From contig NZ_JBMWAN010000005.1 of the NCBI RefSeq assembly GCF_049546785.1, positions 62,001-126,000 on the forward strand: a stretch of DNA of 64,000 nucleotides, given 5' to 3'. The translations under genes were made by a program, and so were the position numbers. Source of the DNA: Nitrospira_D sp035465795 (GTDB taxonomy: Bacteria; Nitrospirota; Nitrospiria; Nitrospirales; Nitrospiraceae). The notes below the pieces were generated by a model. The model worked only from the letters and a program-made list of their open reading frames with translations. It was not told where the DNA came from and searched no databases. The stretch's first letter is position 1. Each line of letters opens with the position of its first letter. Of this stretch, positions 41,165 through 50,072 are shown one piece after another.

Positions 41165-41721
41165 CGGACACGCTCCACATAGGATCGGGTGCGGGTGTCG
41201 ATTTTAATCACGGTGCCTACCTCCAGATAGAGGGGAACTTTTATGGTGGCCCCTGTTTCGACCACGACGGGCTTGGTTCCGCCGGACGCCGTATCGCCGC
41301 GCACGCCCGGTTCGCCGTCGACGACTTTGAGTTCGATGAAGTTCGGCAGTTCCACATCAATCGGCCGATGTTCATAGACCAGGATCTTCACGATCATGTT
41401 TTCTTTGATCAGGTCGGCATTCTCGCCCAGCTGGCTCTTGGGAAAGGTCAGCTGGTCATAGGCCTCGGTATCCATAAAGGTATAGTCGTCGCCTGTGGCA
41501 TAGAGGAACTGCATTTCCCGTTCTTCAAGGTCCGGCTCTTCAAACCGTTCACCCGAGCGGAACGTGCGTTCCACCAGGTTTCTGGACAGATAGCTCTTGA
41601 GTTTGGTGCGGACGAAGGCGCCGCCTTTGCCCGGCTTCACATGCTGAAAATCCACGATGTAATACGGTTCGCCTTCAACCATCAGACGAACCCCGCTGCG
41701 AAAATCAACAGTCGAAATCAC
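41161..41721 (-). CDS. efp: Elongation factor P
   Basis: A 186-residue tRNA-shaped factor that relieves ribosome stalling at polyproline. It has three beta domains; the tip loop reads HVKPGKGGAF with Lys32, the position modified by beta-lysine in E. coli. The usual C-terminus ends in VGTVIKIDTRTRSYVERVR. No epmA/epmB modification genes are seen in the window. It is followed without a gap by accB. Confidence 0.96.
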   Translation of the reverse strand: MISTVDFRSGVRLMVEGEPYYIVDFQHVKPGKGGAFVRTKLKSYLSRNLVERTFRSGERFEEPDLEEREMQFLYATGDDYTFMDTEAYDQLTFPKSQLGENADLIKENMIVKILVYEHRPIDVELPNFIELKVVDGEPGVRGDTASGGTKPVVVETGATIKVPLYLEVGTVIKIDTRTRSYVERVR

Positions 41722-41767
41722 TCCAGACCCCCTTCATCCTGGCACGGTGAATCTATGTGCTCGTTGA

Positions 41768-42265
41768 TCAGATACCCCGTCGAGTACGGCGGGGCTGTTT
41801 CGATCCTGTTCTTCCCGCCTTGGTCCCCTGTGCCGCCAGATGCTCCGCCAGGCCGCGCAGAGCCAGCGTATACCCTGTGGGACCGAATCCAGCGATCTGT
41901 GCCAGCGCCACACCGGCGATAAATGACCGGTGCCGGAACTCTTCCCTCTGGTGGATATTCGAGAGATGGACTTCCACGGTCGGCACACCGACGGCGGCCA
42001 GGGCATCCCGAATCGCGATACTGGTATGCGTGTAGGCGGCCGGATTGATAATGATGCCGTGATATCCTGTGCGCGCCTCCTGGATCCAGGTGACCAATTC
42101 GCCTTCCGCATTGGATTGGCGGATATCGACCTCAATACCCAGTTCTTCAGCCAAGCTGGAAATGGAGGCATCGATGGCGTCGAGGCTGGTCGAGCCATAG
42201 ATGGATTGTTCTCGGGTCCCTAGCAGATTGAGGTTAGGGCCATGCAAGACAAGGACACGAACCAT
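41768..42265 (-). CDS. aroQ: 3-dehydroquinate dehydratase, type II
   Basis: A ~165-residue dodecameric dehydratase of the shikimate pathway. The N-terminal VLVLHGPNLNLLGTRE, the active-site Tyr in SIYGS, the INPAAYTHTSIAI loop with its His, and VEVHLSNIHQREEFRH are all present. The start at 42265 (MVRVLVLHGPN) is chosen; 14 upstream codons in frame have no homology. The C-terminus carries an Arg/Lys-rich extension (TGSKQPRRTRRG). Confidence 0.95.
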   Translation of the reverse strand: MVRVLVLHGPNLNLLGTREQSIYGSTSLDAIDASISSLAEELGIEVDIRQSNAEGELVTWIQEARTGYHGIIINPAAYTHTSIAIRDALAAVGVPTVEVHLSNIHQREEFRHRSFIAGVALAQIAGFGPTGYTLALRGLAEHLAAQGTKAGRTGSKQPRRTRRGI

Positions 42266-42377
42266 GTCAGGTACGAATCGCCTCCGACGTAAACACGAGG
42301 GTTGCAAGCTTGTAGTCAGCGAGCAGCGGGGGGCATTCTAGCAGCCCTCTCAGAACGGGTCAAACCTCTGATTAAGA

Positions 42378-43241
42378 TTAAGAAATTAACGCGGTCTGGC
42401 CGGTGGAGGGCCGGTCGAGTCGCCGCGCTTGAATTGTTCGAAGCCACTGTTCGAGTTTCTGCACGGTGGCCCGGCGGCGAACCGACTGCGATGCATTCGC
42501 TGTTGCGAGTGTGGCTTTTGGGGTCACGGGCCCATCCCCCTGAAATACCTGGTCGGCAAGGCAGTCCGATTCGGCCGGCACGATTGGATCGCTTTGGTTG
42601 TCGGAGAAGGCAACTGACGCGACTCCGGTATCTGCCGGAGTGGTCAGATCAGCATGGCTGATTTCCGCCGCGTGCAGAACCGGCTGCGTCTGGGTATCCG
42701 CTGCTTCGACGGAATCCTCGGAGAACTCACGAGGCGCGAGAGATGCGGGAATGTCCGCCTCAGCCTTTTCGGCTTGTGCCTGAACTGGGCCGGCTAGGGT
42801 CGATTTTTTCCCGGGTTTCTCTGACAGGCCCAACGATGCGCGAAGCGATAACGACTCCTGATCAGAGGGATTTGCCACAAGAATGACGTTACAGGAACGA
42901 AGCGCCGCTTCTTTCGCCCCTTCGGCCACGTAGATTTTCGCGAGGGTTCGATGGGCACGAAGATTTTCAGGGCTGATCTTCACCGCCTCTTCGAGGATCG
43001 CCTTGGCTTTGGTAGGTTGCCCCAACTGGTCGTAGGCCCGTCCCAGAGCCACCATGGCGGTGATAAAGGCGGGATAATACTTAAGCCCGTCTTCGAGTAC
43101 GCCCGCCGCTTCCGCCCACATGCCGGCTTTTCCATACTCCTCAGCCAGCGGAATAAACGCTTTTGATCCTGGATCTTTTGCCAGGGCCAGCGCAAGCCGA
43201 TCAATTTCGGCTGCATTTCCGGCGTGTGATCCTGAAGCCAT
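42378..43241 (-). CDS. TPR-repeat protein
   Basis: A 287-residue protein. The first ~130 residues hold about three tetratricopeptide repeats (LAEEYGKAGMWAEAAGVLED; ALGRAYDQLGQPTKAKAILE; TLAKIYVAEGAKEAALRSCN), a protein-binding scaffold. The remainder is acidic, low-complexity and probably unstructured, then a short basic C-terminal helix (RRRATVQKLEQWLRTIQARR). AAGGAGG precedes the ATG. There is no signal peptide. It lies inside a housekeeping run after coaBC (10-base gap); the partner is unknown. Confidence 0.85.
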   Translation of the reverse strand: MASGSHAGNAAEIDRLALALAKDPGSKAFIPLAEEYGKAGMWAEAAGVLEDGLKYYPAFITAMVALGRAYDQLGQPTKAKAILEEAVKISPENLRAHRTLAKIYVAEGAKEAALRSCNVILVANPSDQESLSLRASLGLSEKPGKKSTLAGPVQAQAEKAEADIPASLAPREFSEDSVEAADTQTQPVLHAAEISHADLTTPADTGVASVAFSDNQSDPIVPAESDCLADQVFQGDGPVTPKATLATANASQSVRRRATVQKLEQWLRTIQARRLDRPSTGQTALIS

Positions 43242-43251
43242 CGTCGCCTCC

Positions 43252-44502
43252 TTAGGATACGGATGTCGGCGAGTTGGTACCCTGTATAGTCCTGGGGAAT
43301 TGTACAATGGCGGAAAGAATATCGTGAGCCATTTCTGATTTTAATCTCAGGCTCAATGGCTGTTGCTCCCCGGTACGGGAGAGGATCACGGCGGCATTCC
43401 GGTCACTGCCGAATCCCGCCCCCTTTTGAGTCACGTCATTGGCCACAATCAAGTCCAACCCTTTGGCGACCAATTTTGTCTGGGCATGGGCCAGGAGGTT
43501 TTGCGTTTCCGCCGCGAACCCCACCAGAATTTGCGACGTTCGCTTGGCCGACAGCATGGCCAGAATATCGGGAGCCGGCTCCAGTTCGAGAGTCGGAGCG
43601 GCCTGTGCGCCCTTTTTTAACTTGTGCAAGGCTACTTCTTTGGGACGGAAATCTGCGACAGCCGCGGCCATCACCACAACTGTGGACCATTCGAAATGGG
43701 CCGACATTGCAGCGGCCATCTCCTGAGCGGTGGTCACATGAATCACCAGAACTCCCGCGGGCACAGGGAGTGATACGGGGCCGGTAACGAGTGTGACTTC
43801 GGCTCCCCGGTTTCTCGCCGCTTCCGCAAGCGCGTAGCCCATCTTTCCCGATGAACGATTGGAGATATACCGGACCGGATCGATGGCTTCCTGGGTAGGA
43901 CCTGCTGAAATGAGCACCCGCTGCCCCTTGAAGTCGAGCCGCGGAAGCAGCGCCTGCTCAACAGCCTCACGAATACGGAATTCCCCGGCCAACCGGCCTT
44001 GCGCAATCTGTCCCGAGGCCAGGGGGCCTTCTTCCGGATCCAGGATAATGGCACCGCGCGACCGGAGCGTGCCGACATGCTCCTGCACAGTGGGGTGGGT
44101 CCACATGTCGCCATCCATGGCAGGCGCGATGATCAACGGACACCGTGTGGTCAGCAGCATGGTGGACAGCACGTCATCGGCCAGTCCCACCGCCGCCTTT
44201 GCGAGAAAACTTGCCGTGGCCGGGGCCACGACGATCGCATCGGCCTGCTCGGGGATAGACAGATGTTTCATCTCATGATGGGCTTCGAAGAGATCGGTCG
44301 TGACGGCCTGGCCGGATAAGACCTCAAAGGTCATCGGCGTCACAAACTTGGTCGCCGCCTTGGTCATCACGACGGAGACCGAGGCCCCTGCCTTCGTCAG
44401 AGCGCGGAGGAGACTCACCGCCTTATAGGCGGCAATGCTGCCGGTGACACCCAGCGCCACCCGCTTGCCGATCAATAGGCGCGATTGCCTGTCGCCGTCC
44501 AA
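43252..44502 (-). CDS. coaBC: Bifunctional phosphopantothenoylcysteine decarboxylase/synthetase
   Basis: A 416-residue two-domain enzyme of coenzyme A synthesis. The N-terminal flavin decarboxylase (CoaC) has VALGVTGSIAAYKA, the active-site His in HHEMKHLSIPEQAD, and APAMDGDMW. The C-terminal synthetase (CoaB) has ISAGPTQEAIDPVRYISNRS, SSGKMGYALAE and the lysine-bearing AAAVADFRPKE. It starts four bases after rpoZ ends, in the usual gmk-rpoZ-coaBC order. Confidence 0.95.
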   Translation of the reverse strand: MDGDRQSRLLIGKRVALGVTGSIAAYKAVSLLRALTKAGASVSVVMTKAATKFVTPMTFEVLSGQAVTTDLFEAHHEMKHLSIPEQADAIVVAPATASFLAKAAVGLADDVLSTMLLTTRCPLIIAPAMDGDMWTHPTVQEHVGTLRSRGAIILDPEEGPLASGQIAQGRLAGEFRIREAVEQALLPRLDFKGQRVLISAGPTQEAIDPVRYISNRSSGKMGYALAEAARNRGAEVTLVTGPVSLPVPAGVLVIHVTTAQEMAAAMSAHFEWSTVVVMAAAVADFRPKEVALHKLKKGAQAAPTLELEPAPDILAMLSAKRTSQILVGFAAETQNLLAHAQTKLVAKGLDLIVANDVTQKGAGFGSDRNAAVILSRTGEQQPLSLRLKSEMAHDILSAIVQFPRTIQGTNSPTSVS

Positions 44503-44505
44503 CGA

Positions 44506-44865
44506 TTACTCCTCAGCTTCCTTAGCGACCGGCGCCACGGTGTCATCGACATAGACGCTCAGCTCTTTCTTGATTTCGCGGGCGTCTTCGCCCGTCATCA
44601 TCGCCAGCCGTTCGCTTTCGCCTTCTTTGCCGCGTTTCGCTTCCTTCATCGCGTCGCGGGCCTCTTTGCCGATCAGGTACTTCACTTGTCCACGCAGCAC
44701 TTCATCCAGCGCACACGTGGTTTCTTTGGCGAACCGCAGCGGTCCTGATGGTTTGGCGCCCTGAATCAGGTGCTTGGCCCGCTGGGCGGCGATGATCACC
44801 AGCCGGTGGCGTGAATCGAACTGGCCCGTCGCGTACTGCGGCAGCAAATTGAGCATGTCAATCAT
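44506..44865 (-). CDS. rpoZ: RNA polymerase omega subunit
   Basis: A 119-residue small RNA polymerase subunit that chaperones beta-prime and is part of one ppGpp site. The family pattern DSRHRLVIIAAQRAKHL and AKETTCALDEVLRGQVKYL is seen. It has a longer acidic C-terminal tail than E. coli omega. It overlaps the end of gmk by eight bases and precedes coaBC by three, the common synteny. Confidence 0.88.
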   Translation of the reverse strand: MIDMLNLLPQYATGQFDSRHRLVIIAAQRAKHLIQGAKPSGPLRFAKETTCALDEVLRGQVKYLIGKEARDAMKEAKRGKEGESERLAMMTGEDAREIKKELSVYVDDTVAPVAKEAEE

Positions 44866-45598
44866 GGTGAACGGTACTCCCTTTGGTAGTGGAAGAGGCG
44901 TCGCGCTCTCCCGATTTGGATTCTCTCTCGAGGATAAAATTCTGTTCGAGCCAGTTCATGTCGAGCCGTTTCGTCTTCAGGCGCTCTGCGAGAAACACGC
45001 TTTGCAACTCGCGCAAGGATTGCGCCAGATCGTCGTTCCGGACAATGTAGTAGTACTCGCGATAGCTCCACACCTCTTCTTTGACCTTTTGCAGCCGGCG
45101 CATAATTTCTTCGGGAGTATCGGAGGCTCGACTCTGCAGTCTGCTACGCAGCGTATCCATCGATGGGGGAAGGATGAAAATATAGACGGCATCCTGGACC
45201 TTTTTTTTAATCTGGAGGGCGCCCTGCACATCGATCTCGAGCAGCACGTCGATCCCCCGCTCCATCTTGTCCATCAACGCTTTCCGGGGAGTGCCGTACC
45301 AGTTGCCGTAAACGTGGGCATACTCCATGAACTCATTTTTCTCGACCATGCCCTGGAAGATTTTCTCTTCGATAAAAAAGTACTCTCGTCCGTTTTCCTC
45401 CCCGGGACGGGGCTGGCGGGTGGTATAGGAAACAGAATGCCAAATCCCCGGAACGGTCGTCGCAATTTGTTTACACAGGGTGGTTTTGCCTGTTCCCGAC
45501 GGAGCGGAAATGATAAAAAGAATGCCCCGACGCTCCGGGGTATGATGTCCCTGTTCGGAAGTTGCTGTCACACCATTAGTGGTCATCGCCGTTGTCAT
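44858..45598 (-). CDS. gmk: Guanylate kinase
   Basis: A 246-residue enzyme that phosphorylates GMP to GDP. The P-loop is ISAPSGTGKTTLC; the GMP-binding region includes SVSYTTRQPRPGE, GREYFFI and YGTPRKAL; VLLEIDVQGA follows. An N-terminal extension of ~22 residues and a ~25-residue charged C-terminal tail exceed the usual ~205-residue form; an internal ATG at 45586 is possible. The start overlaps the yicC-family gene stop as ATGA. Confidence 0.95.
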   Translation of the reverse strand: MTTAMTTNGVTATSEQGHHTPERRGILFIISAPSGTGKTTLCKQIATTVPGIWHSVSYTTRQPRPGEENGREYFFIEEKIFQGMVEKNEFMEYAHVYGNWYGTPRKALMDKMERGIDVLLEIDVQGALQIKKKVQDAVYIFILPPSMDTLRSRLQSRASDTPEEIMRRLQKVKEEVWSYREYYYIVRNDDLAQSLRELQSVFLAERLKTKRLDMNWLEQNFILERESKSGERDASSTTKGSTVHHD

Positions 45599-46473
45599 TC
45601 CACGTTCTGGATCTGCTCTCTGATCCGTTCAAGTTCGGCCTTCATCTGGACGACCGAAGAAGTAATGGTGAGGTCGTTGGCTTTGGAGCCGATGGTGTTG
45701 ATCTCTCGTCCCATCTCCTGGATAAGAAAATCCAGCGTTTTCCCGACGGACTCCGTGCTTTGGAGAGTCTGCTCAAACTGTATCATATGTGCATCCAGTC
45801 TGACCAATTCTTCTGTAATGTCACTGCGATCGGCAAAGACCGCCAATTCCTGATGGAGTTTGGCCGAATCCGGCACCTCGCTCGATAACAGTTTCTCGAC
45901 CCGCCCCTTCATCCGGTCGAAGGCTTCCTGTGCCACATGAGGCGCTTTAGTCGCCACCTGGCCCTTCAAACCTCGCAAGATCTCGATGCGTGCCTGAATG
46001 TCATTGGCCAGGAGCGCCCCCTCCTTCTTGCGCATTTTGGCCAGGTCTTGAACGGCCTGGGTGGTTAACTTGGTGACCAGCTTGGCGAGCTGCGGGTCGT
46101 CGGCCGGTTGGTCGGACATGGTGATGACATCGCGAAGACCTGCCAGCAGTCCAACATCAATCGCGCCTTTGAGCTTCAGGGTGCGCTGAAGTGTCCGAAG
46201 GGCTTGATGGTACTGTTTCGCCAGGACAGCGTCAACCTGCAAGGAGCGTGTTCCCCCCCGCCCGCCTTGAATAAGCACAGTGAGATCGACCCGGCCTCTC
46301 CGGCAATGGCCTTGAATTGCTTTTTTGAAATGCTCTTCGAGATGGCTCATCGATTTCGGCAGACGGATGCCTGTCTCCAGAAACCGGTGGTTGACCGACC
46401 GGATCTCGACTGTAACGTGACTGTCTTCCCATGTGCCCTGTCGCCGTCCGAATCCAGTCATGCTCGTAATCAT
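45595..46473 (-). CDS. YicC-family endoribonuclease-like protein
   Basis: A 292-residue YicC/YloC protein, starting MITSMTGFGRRQG, the diagnostic N-terminus of this family, and ending in EMGREINTIGSKANDLTITS followed by VVQMKAELERIREQIQNVE. In E. coli YicC is an endoribonuclease affecting small RNAs; the activity here is by family only. The start at 46473 has AAAGGTG upstream and overlaps the nth stop; an upstream in-frame ATG at 46518 is inside nth. It keeps the usual neighbourhood with gmk. Confidence 0.92.
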   Translation of the reverse strand: MITSMTGFGRRQGTWEDSHVTVEIRSVNHRFLETGIRLPKSMSHLEEHFKKAIQGHCRRGRVDLTVLIQGGRGGTRSLQVDAVLAKQYHQALRTLQRTLKLKGAIDVGLLAGLRDVITMSDQPADDPQLAKLVTKLTTQAVQDLAKMRKKEGALLANDIQARIEILRGLKGQVATKAPHVAQEAFDRMKGRVEKLLSSEVPDSAKLHQELAVFADRSDITEELVRLDAHMIQFEQTLQSTESVGKTLDFLIQEMGREINTIGSKANDLTITSSVVQMKAELERIREQIQNVE

Positions 46474-47132
46474 CGCGGCACCTTTCCTTTCCAATGGCAT
46501 TCGGCATACAGACAGCATTCAGCACACCGCGGCTTCCTGGCCAGGCAGACGTAGCGTCCATGCAAGAGCAGGCGTTGGGACACATCGGTCCACTGTGATT
46601 GGGGGAATTGGCGTTGCAGATCATCCTCGATCGTTTCCGGATCGTCCGATGTCGTGAGACCTAAACGATTGGCAACCCGTTTGACATGGGTGTCCACGAC
46701 GATGGCCGGCTTTCCAAAGGCCGTTCCCAGCAGTACGTTGGCCGTCTTGCGCCCGACTCCGGGAATCGTGGTCAATTCCTCCATGTGTTGCGGTACGATG
46801 CCGCCAAATCGTTCATCCACTGCCCGGCCACATCCGATCAAGTGCTTCGCTTTACTTTTGTAGAAGCCGGTGGACTTGATCAGCGCTTCAAGCTCAGCCT
46901 GAGTGGCAGCGGCAAAATCCCGGGGGGTCCGGAATCGCTTGAACAACACAGGAGTGACTTGATTCACCCGCTGGTCCGTACATTGGGCTGACAGTATGGT
47001 GGCGACCAGGAGTTCCCATGGTGAGCGATGCGTCAATTCCATTCGGGCCACGGGCATCTGCTGAACTAAGATGCGTGCGATTCTCGCAGTTCGGTCCGGC
47101 GAGGTTTTGGAGCGAGCAGATCTGGCGTTCAT
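46470..47132 (-). CDS. nth: Endonuclease III
   Basis: A 220-residue DNA glycosylase/AP-lyase for oxidised pyrimidines. The helix-hairpin-helix is TTIPGVGRKTANVLLG with its catalytic Lys; the catalytic Asp is in IVVDTHVKRVANRLGL. The C-terminal 4Fe-4S cluster has the expected C-x6-C-x2-C-x5-C spacing (CLARKPRCAECCLYAEC). The start at 47132 (MNARSARSK) is chosen because it lies 26 bases after hflX; 75 upstream in-frame codons run into hflX. Confidence 0.94.
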   Translation of the reverse strand: MNARSARSKTSPDRTARIARILVQQMPVARMELTHRSPWELLVATILSAQCTDQRVNQVTPVLFKRFRTPRDFAAATQAELEALIKSTGFYKSKAKHLIGCGRAVDERFGGIVPQHMEELTTIPGVGRKTANVLLGTAFGKPAIVVDTHVKRVANRLGLTTSDDPETIEDDLQRQFPQSQWTDVSQRLLLHGRYVCLARKPRCAECCLYAECHWKGKVPR

Positions 47133-47158
47133 GGACGATGGGGACAATTGTGCAGCGG

Positions 47159-48850
47159 TTAGACAGGAGATGCAAGCGCCGGCTCGGGGTGATCCGAGGG
47201 AGGGTGCGCGATATCCTGCCCGCTCATCATCGCATGCACACGGGTCGCCAGATGTTCGATCAAGGGTTTGACCGTGGCGGGATTCAACGCTGAAATCCCG
47301 ATGGCTTGATAACGACGGCAGAGAGCCTCGGTTTGCTGGGCCGGGAGCCGATCGCACTTATTGAAGATGAGGACTTGGGGAATTTGCGCCAGACCAAGCT
47401 CCTGGAGAATGTCCAGGACAGCCTTCATTTGCGCATCAATATCGGGTGCGCTCGCATCGACAACATGCAGCAGCAGATCCGCTTCGTTCAACTCCTCCAG
47501 CGTGGTGCGGAAGGCGCCGACAAGTTCTTGCGGCAGGTCGCGAATGAACCCCACAGTATCAGTCACGATCACTTCCCGATCCTCCGGAAACCGCAGGCGG
47601 CGGCTGGTGGTATCCAGCGTTTCAAAGACCCGGTTTTCCGTCGAGACCTGACTTTTTGTCAGGACATTCAGCAGCGTCGATTTCCCGGCATTGGTATAGC
47701 CAACCAGCGAAAGCACGGGAAGCCCCTGCCGTTCACGCCGGGCACGGCGCTGATCCTGATGGCGGGCGAAATCTTTGATCTCCCGCTCCAAGTGCGTGAT
47801 GCGATCGTGGATGCGCCGGCGATCCGTCTCCAGCTTGGTCTCACCGGGTCCTCTGCTGCCGATCCCTCCTCCCAACCGGGAGAGTTGTGTGCCGTGACCG
47901 GAGAGACGCGGAAGCAGGTAGCGGAGTTGGGCGAGTTCGACTTGCACTTTGCCTTCCCGACTGTGCGCCCGCCTGGCGAAGATATCCAAAATCAGCTGGG
48001 TACGGTCGATTACTTTGATATCGGTCATCTCTGAAATCGCCCGCGCCTGGGCAGGAGAAAGCGTTTGATCAAAGATTAGCATATCCGCGCCCTTATGCAG
48101 GGTTTGTATCAGTACTTCTTTCAGTTTTCCGCTCCCGAGCAGATAGCGCTGGTGACCGGCGGGAATGCGCTGAACCATTTTATCCACAACCGTGACTTCA
48201 GCGGAGTCCGCCAGCTCGGCGAGTTCAGCGAGGCGATCTTCCTGCTCGGCACGCCCACGTGAAGAGGCGCTGACCAACATGGCGGATTCCTGTTTCTCCC
48301 CCACCGCGTGGTGCTTCAGTGCCTGCTGGATGTCGGCTTCAAGTTCTTCAATGAATCGATCGAACTCGATCTGGCATTGCTGGAACGACGTCGGTTTGAG
48401 AATCGTACAGAGCTGGCCGCTGCCATTCGGCGGAAGGAGATGCGCGAGATAAAGATTCCCGGGAAGGCCGTCTGAGTCGACGGACAGTACTCCCATGAGG
48501 TCGAGGCGCAGGTAGGCGAGATCTGTCAGGTCCTCCTGACTCAACGGCCGGTCCTGTAATTGGGTCCTGATAAGTCTGAGTCCCCGGAGCGATCGAGGAC
48601 CGGTCCTGAATTTCGCCTGCGTGGTGGGCGATAAGACCATCTCCGTTCCCACAATTATTTCCTGCACCACTCCCCGTCTGGTGAGGAGGAGCGAGATCGG
48701 GCGCCGGATTTCGAGCGACAGTTGCGCAACCGCTTTGGCGAGTTCCGGGGAAAGAATCTGATCAGCGGGAACGCGGCGGCGATAGAGTCGTTCGATGGCG
48801 GCGACGTGGCTGGCCCGGAGTCCGGTAATCTGTCCATGGATGTCAGAAAT
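47159..48850 (-). CDS. hflX: GTPase HflX (ribosome-rescue), probable AUU start
   Basis: A translational GTPase that splits stalled ribosomes. The GTPase domain has G1 GYTNAGKSTLLN, DTVGFIRDLP (G3) and NKCD (G4); the HflX domain has GSGKLKEVL and IGSRGPGETKLETDRRRI. The first normal start codon (GTG 48670) would cut off the family N-terminus. Upstream the same frame stays open and reads SDIHGQITGLRASHVAAIER, RRRVPADQILSPELAK, as HflX proteins begin. No ATG, GTG or TTG occurs in frame before the tsaD end; an ATT at 48850-48848 lies six bases after CGAGG and would start it, giving 563 residues. Confidence 0.85.
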   Translation of the reverse strand: MSDIHGQITGLRASHVAAIERLYRRRVPADQILSPELAKAVAQLSLEIRRPISLLLTRRGVVQEIIVGTEMVLSPTTQAKFRTGPRSLRGLRLIRTQLQDRPLSQEDLTDLAYLRLDLMGVLSVDSDGLPGNLYLAHLLPPNGSGQLCTILKPTSFQQCQIEFDRFIEELEADIQQALKHHAVGEKQESAMLVSASSRGRAEQEDRLAELAELADSAEVTVVDKMVQRIPAGHQRYLLGSGKLKEVLIQTLHKGADMLIFDQTLSPAQARAISEMTDIKVIDRTQLILDIFARRAHSREGKVQVELAQLRYLLPRLSGHGTQLSRLGGGIGSRGPGETKLETDRRRIHDRITHLEREIKDFARHQDQRRARRERQGLPVLSLVGYTNAGKSTLLNVLTKSQVSTENRVFETLDTTSRRLRFPEDREVIVTDTVGFIRDLPQELVGAFRTTLEELNEADLLLHVVDASAPDIDAQMKAVLDILQELGLAQIPQVLIFNKCDRLPAQQTEALCRRYQAIGISALNPATVKPLIEHLATRVHAMMSGQDIAHPPSDHPEPALASPV

Positions 48851-48861
48851 AGGAAGCCTCG

Positions 48862-49953
48862 TTACCGTCCGGCCCGGGCCATGTTGACATTTGCACGGGT
48901 ACCGAGCCTGAGTGTTGGGAAAATGTCGATATCTCTACTGATCTCTTGACCGCTGAGCAGCATTTGCCGCCCGGCAGAGGCGATCATGGCCGCATTATCG
49001 GTGCAGTAGGCCATCGGAGGCAAGGCGAGTCTGACGCCTTCAAGTCCCGCCCGCTCTGTAAGGAGTGCGCGCAGCCTGGAATTGGCTGAGACCCCACCCA
49101 CTACCGCAAGAGCTGTCGTGCCGCAGGATCGAACGGCAACAAAGGCTCGATCCACTAAGACTCGTACGATAGCCTCCTGGTACCCTGCTGCCAGATCGGC
49201 AGCCTGTGCGCTGCGCGCCGATGCCTCCATGTCACGCAGCCGGTATAGGAGTGCGGTCTTGAGGCCGCTAAAACTGAATTCCAAACTGCTTTTCCGCAAA
49301 CGAGACAATGGAAATCGAATGGCTCGTGGATTGCCCTGTTTTGCCACACGATCGATCGCGGGGCCGCCTGGATAGTCCAGGCCGAGCATTTGCGCTCCCT
49401 TGTCGAACGCTTCACCGGCAGCATCGTCACGGGTGCATCCGAGAAGGGTATTCCGGCCGTCGGCCTCTCGGCGATACAAATGCGTATGCCCCCCGGATAC
49501 CACCAGAACGACGCAGGGAAGGGGAAATTCAGGGTCGGCCAACCAGGCCGAGGCAATATGGCCTTCAAGATGGTTCACTCCGACCAGAGGAAGCTTCATC
49601 CCGTACGCGAGCGCTCTCGCGTAGTTCACCCCGACCAAGAGGGCTCCGGCTAAACCAGGCCCCTGTGTGACTGCGATCGCGCCGAGATCGTGCCTCGTCA
49701 GACCGGCCTGGACCAGTGCCGACCTGACGACGCGATCAATTATTCCCAAATGGGCGCGTGCTGCCAGCTCCGGAACGACGCCGCCATATTTCCGATGGAC
49801 GGCATCCTGTGAGGTGACGACGTTTGAGAGAACACGCCCGGTCTCGTCGAGGACGGCAGCAGACGTTTCATCGCACGAAGATTCGATCCCAAGTATCGGC
49901 CGCGGGTGCCAGGGTGTGGAGAGAGTGGCCTCTCTCGTGAGTCTAGACGGCAT
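48862..49953 (-). CDS. tsaD: tRNA N6-adenosine threonylcarbamoyltransferase
   Basis: A 363-residue ASKHA-fold enzyme that makes t6A at position 37 of ANN-decoding tRNAs. It begins ILGIESSCDETSAAV, has the metal-binding NHLEGH, VVSGGHTHLY, the nucleotide loop GEAFDKGAQMLGLDYPGG and VVGGVSANSRLR. The ATG at 49953 has no clear Shine-Dalgarno; the true start could be a little downstream, since the family starts at about the ILGIES segment. It leads the tsaD-hflX-nth-yicC-gmk series and lies just after the clpC terminator. Confidence 0.95.
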   Translation of the reverse strand: MPSRLTREATLSTPWHPRPILGIESSCDETSAAVLDETGRVLSNVVTSQDAVHRKYGGVVPELAARAHLGIIDRVVRSALVQAGLTRHDLGAIAVTQGPGLAGALLVGVNYARALAYGMKLPLVGVNHLEGHIASAWLADPEFPLPCVVLVVSGGHTHLYRREADGRNTLLGCTRDDAAGEAFDKGAQMLGLDYPGGPAIDRVAKQGNPRAIRFPLSRLRKSSLEFSFSGLKTALLYRLRDMEASARSAQAADLAAGYQEAIVRVLVDRAFVAVRSCGTTALAVVGGVSANSRLRALLTERAGLEGVRLALPPMAYCTDNAAMIASAGRQMLLSGQEISRDIDIFPTLRLGTRANVNMARAGR

Positions 49954-49996
49954 GCCGGTTAATCATAACAACCTAGCGCTCTGAGGAGAAAGAAGA

Positions 49997-50027
49997 CACC
50001 CCCTGCGGCTTGTAGCCGCAGGGGGTG
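49997..50027 (-). terminator. Strong rho-independent terminator of clpC
   Basis: CACCCCCTGCGGCT and AGCCGCAGGGGGTG form a perfect 14-base stem with a three-base loop, about 45 bases after the clpC stop on the minus strand. It is followed in that direction by the T-rich GTCTTCTTTCTCC. It separates clpC from tsaD. Confidence 0.85.
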
Positions 50028-50072
50028 CCGCGTGATGCCAACCTGTGCGAGACGGTGTCCACGGGCTTGTGC

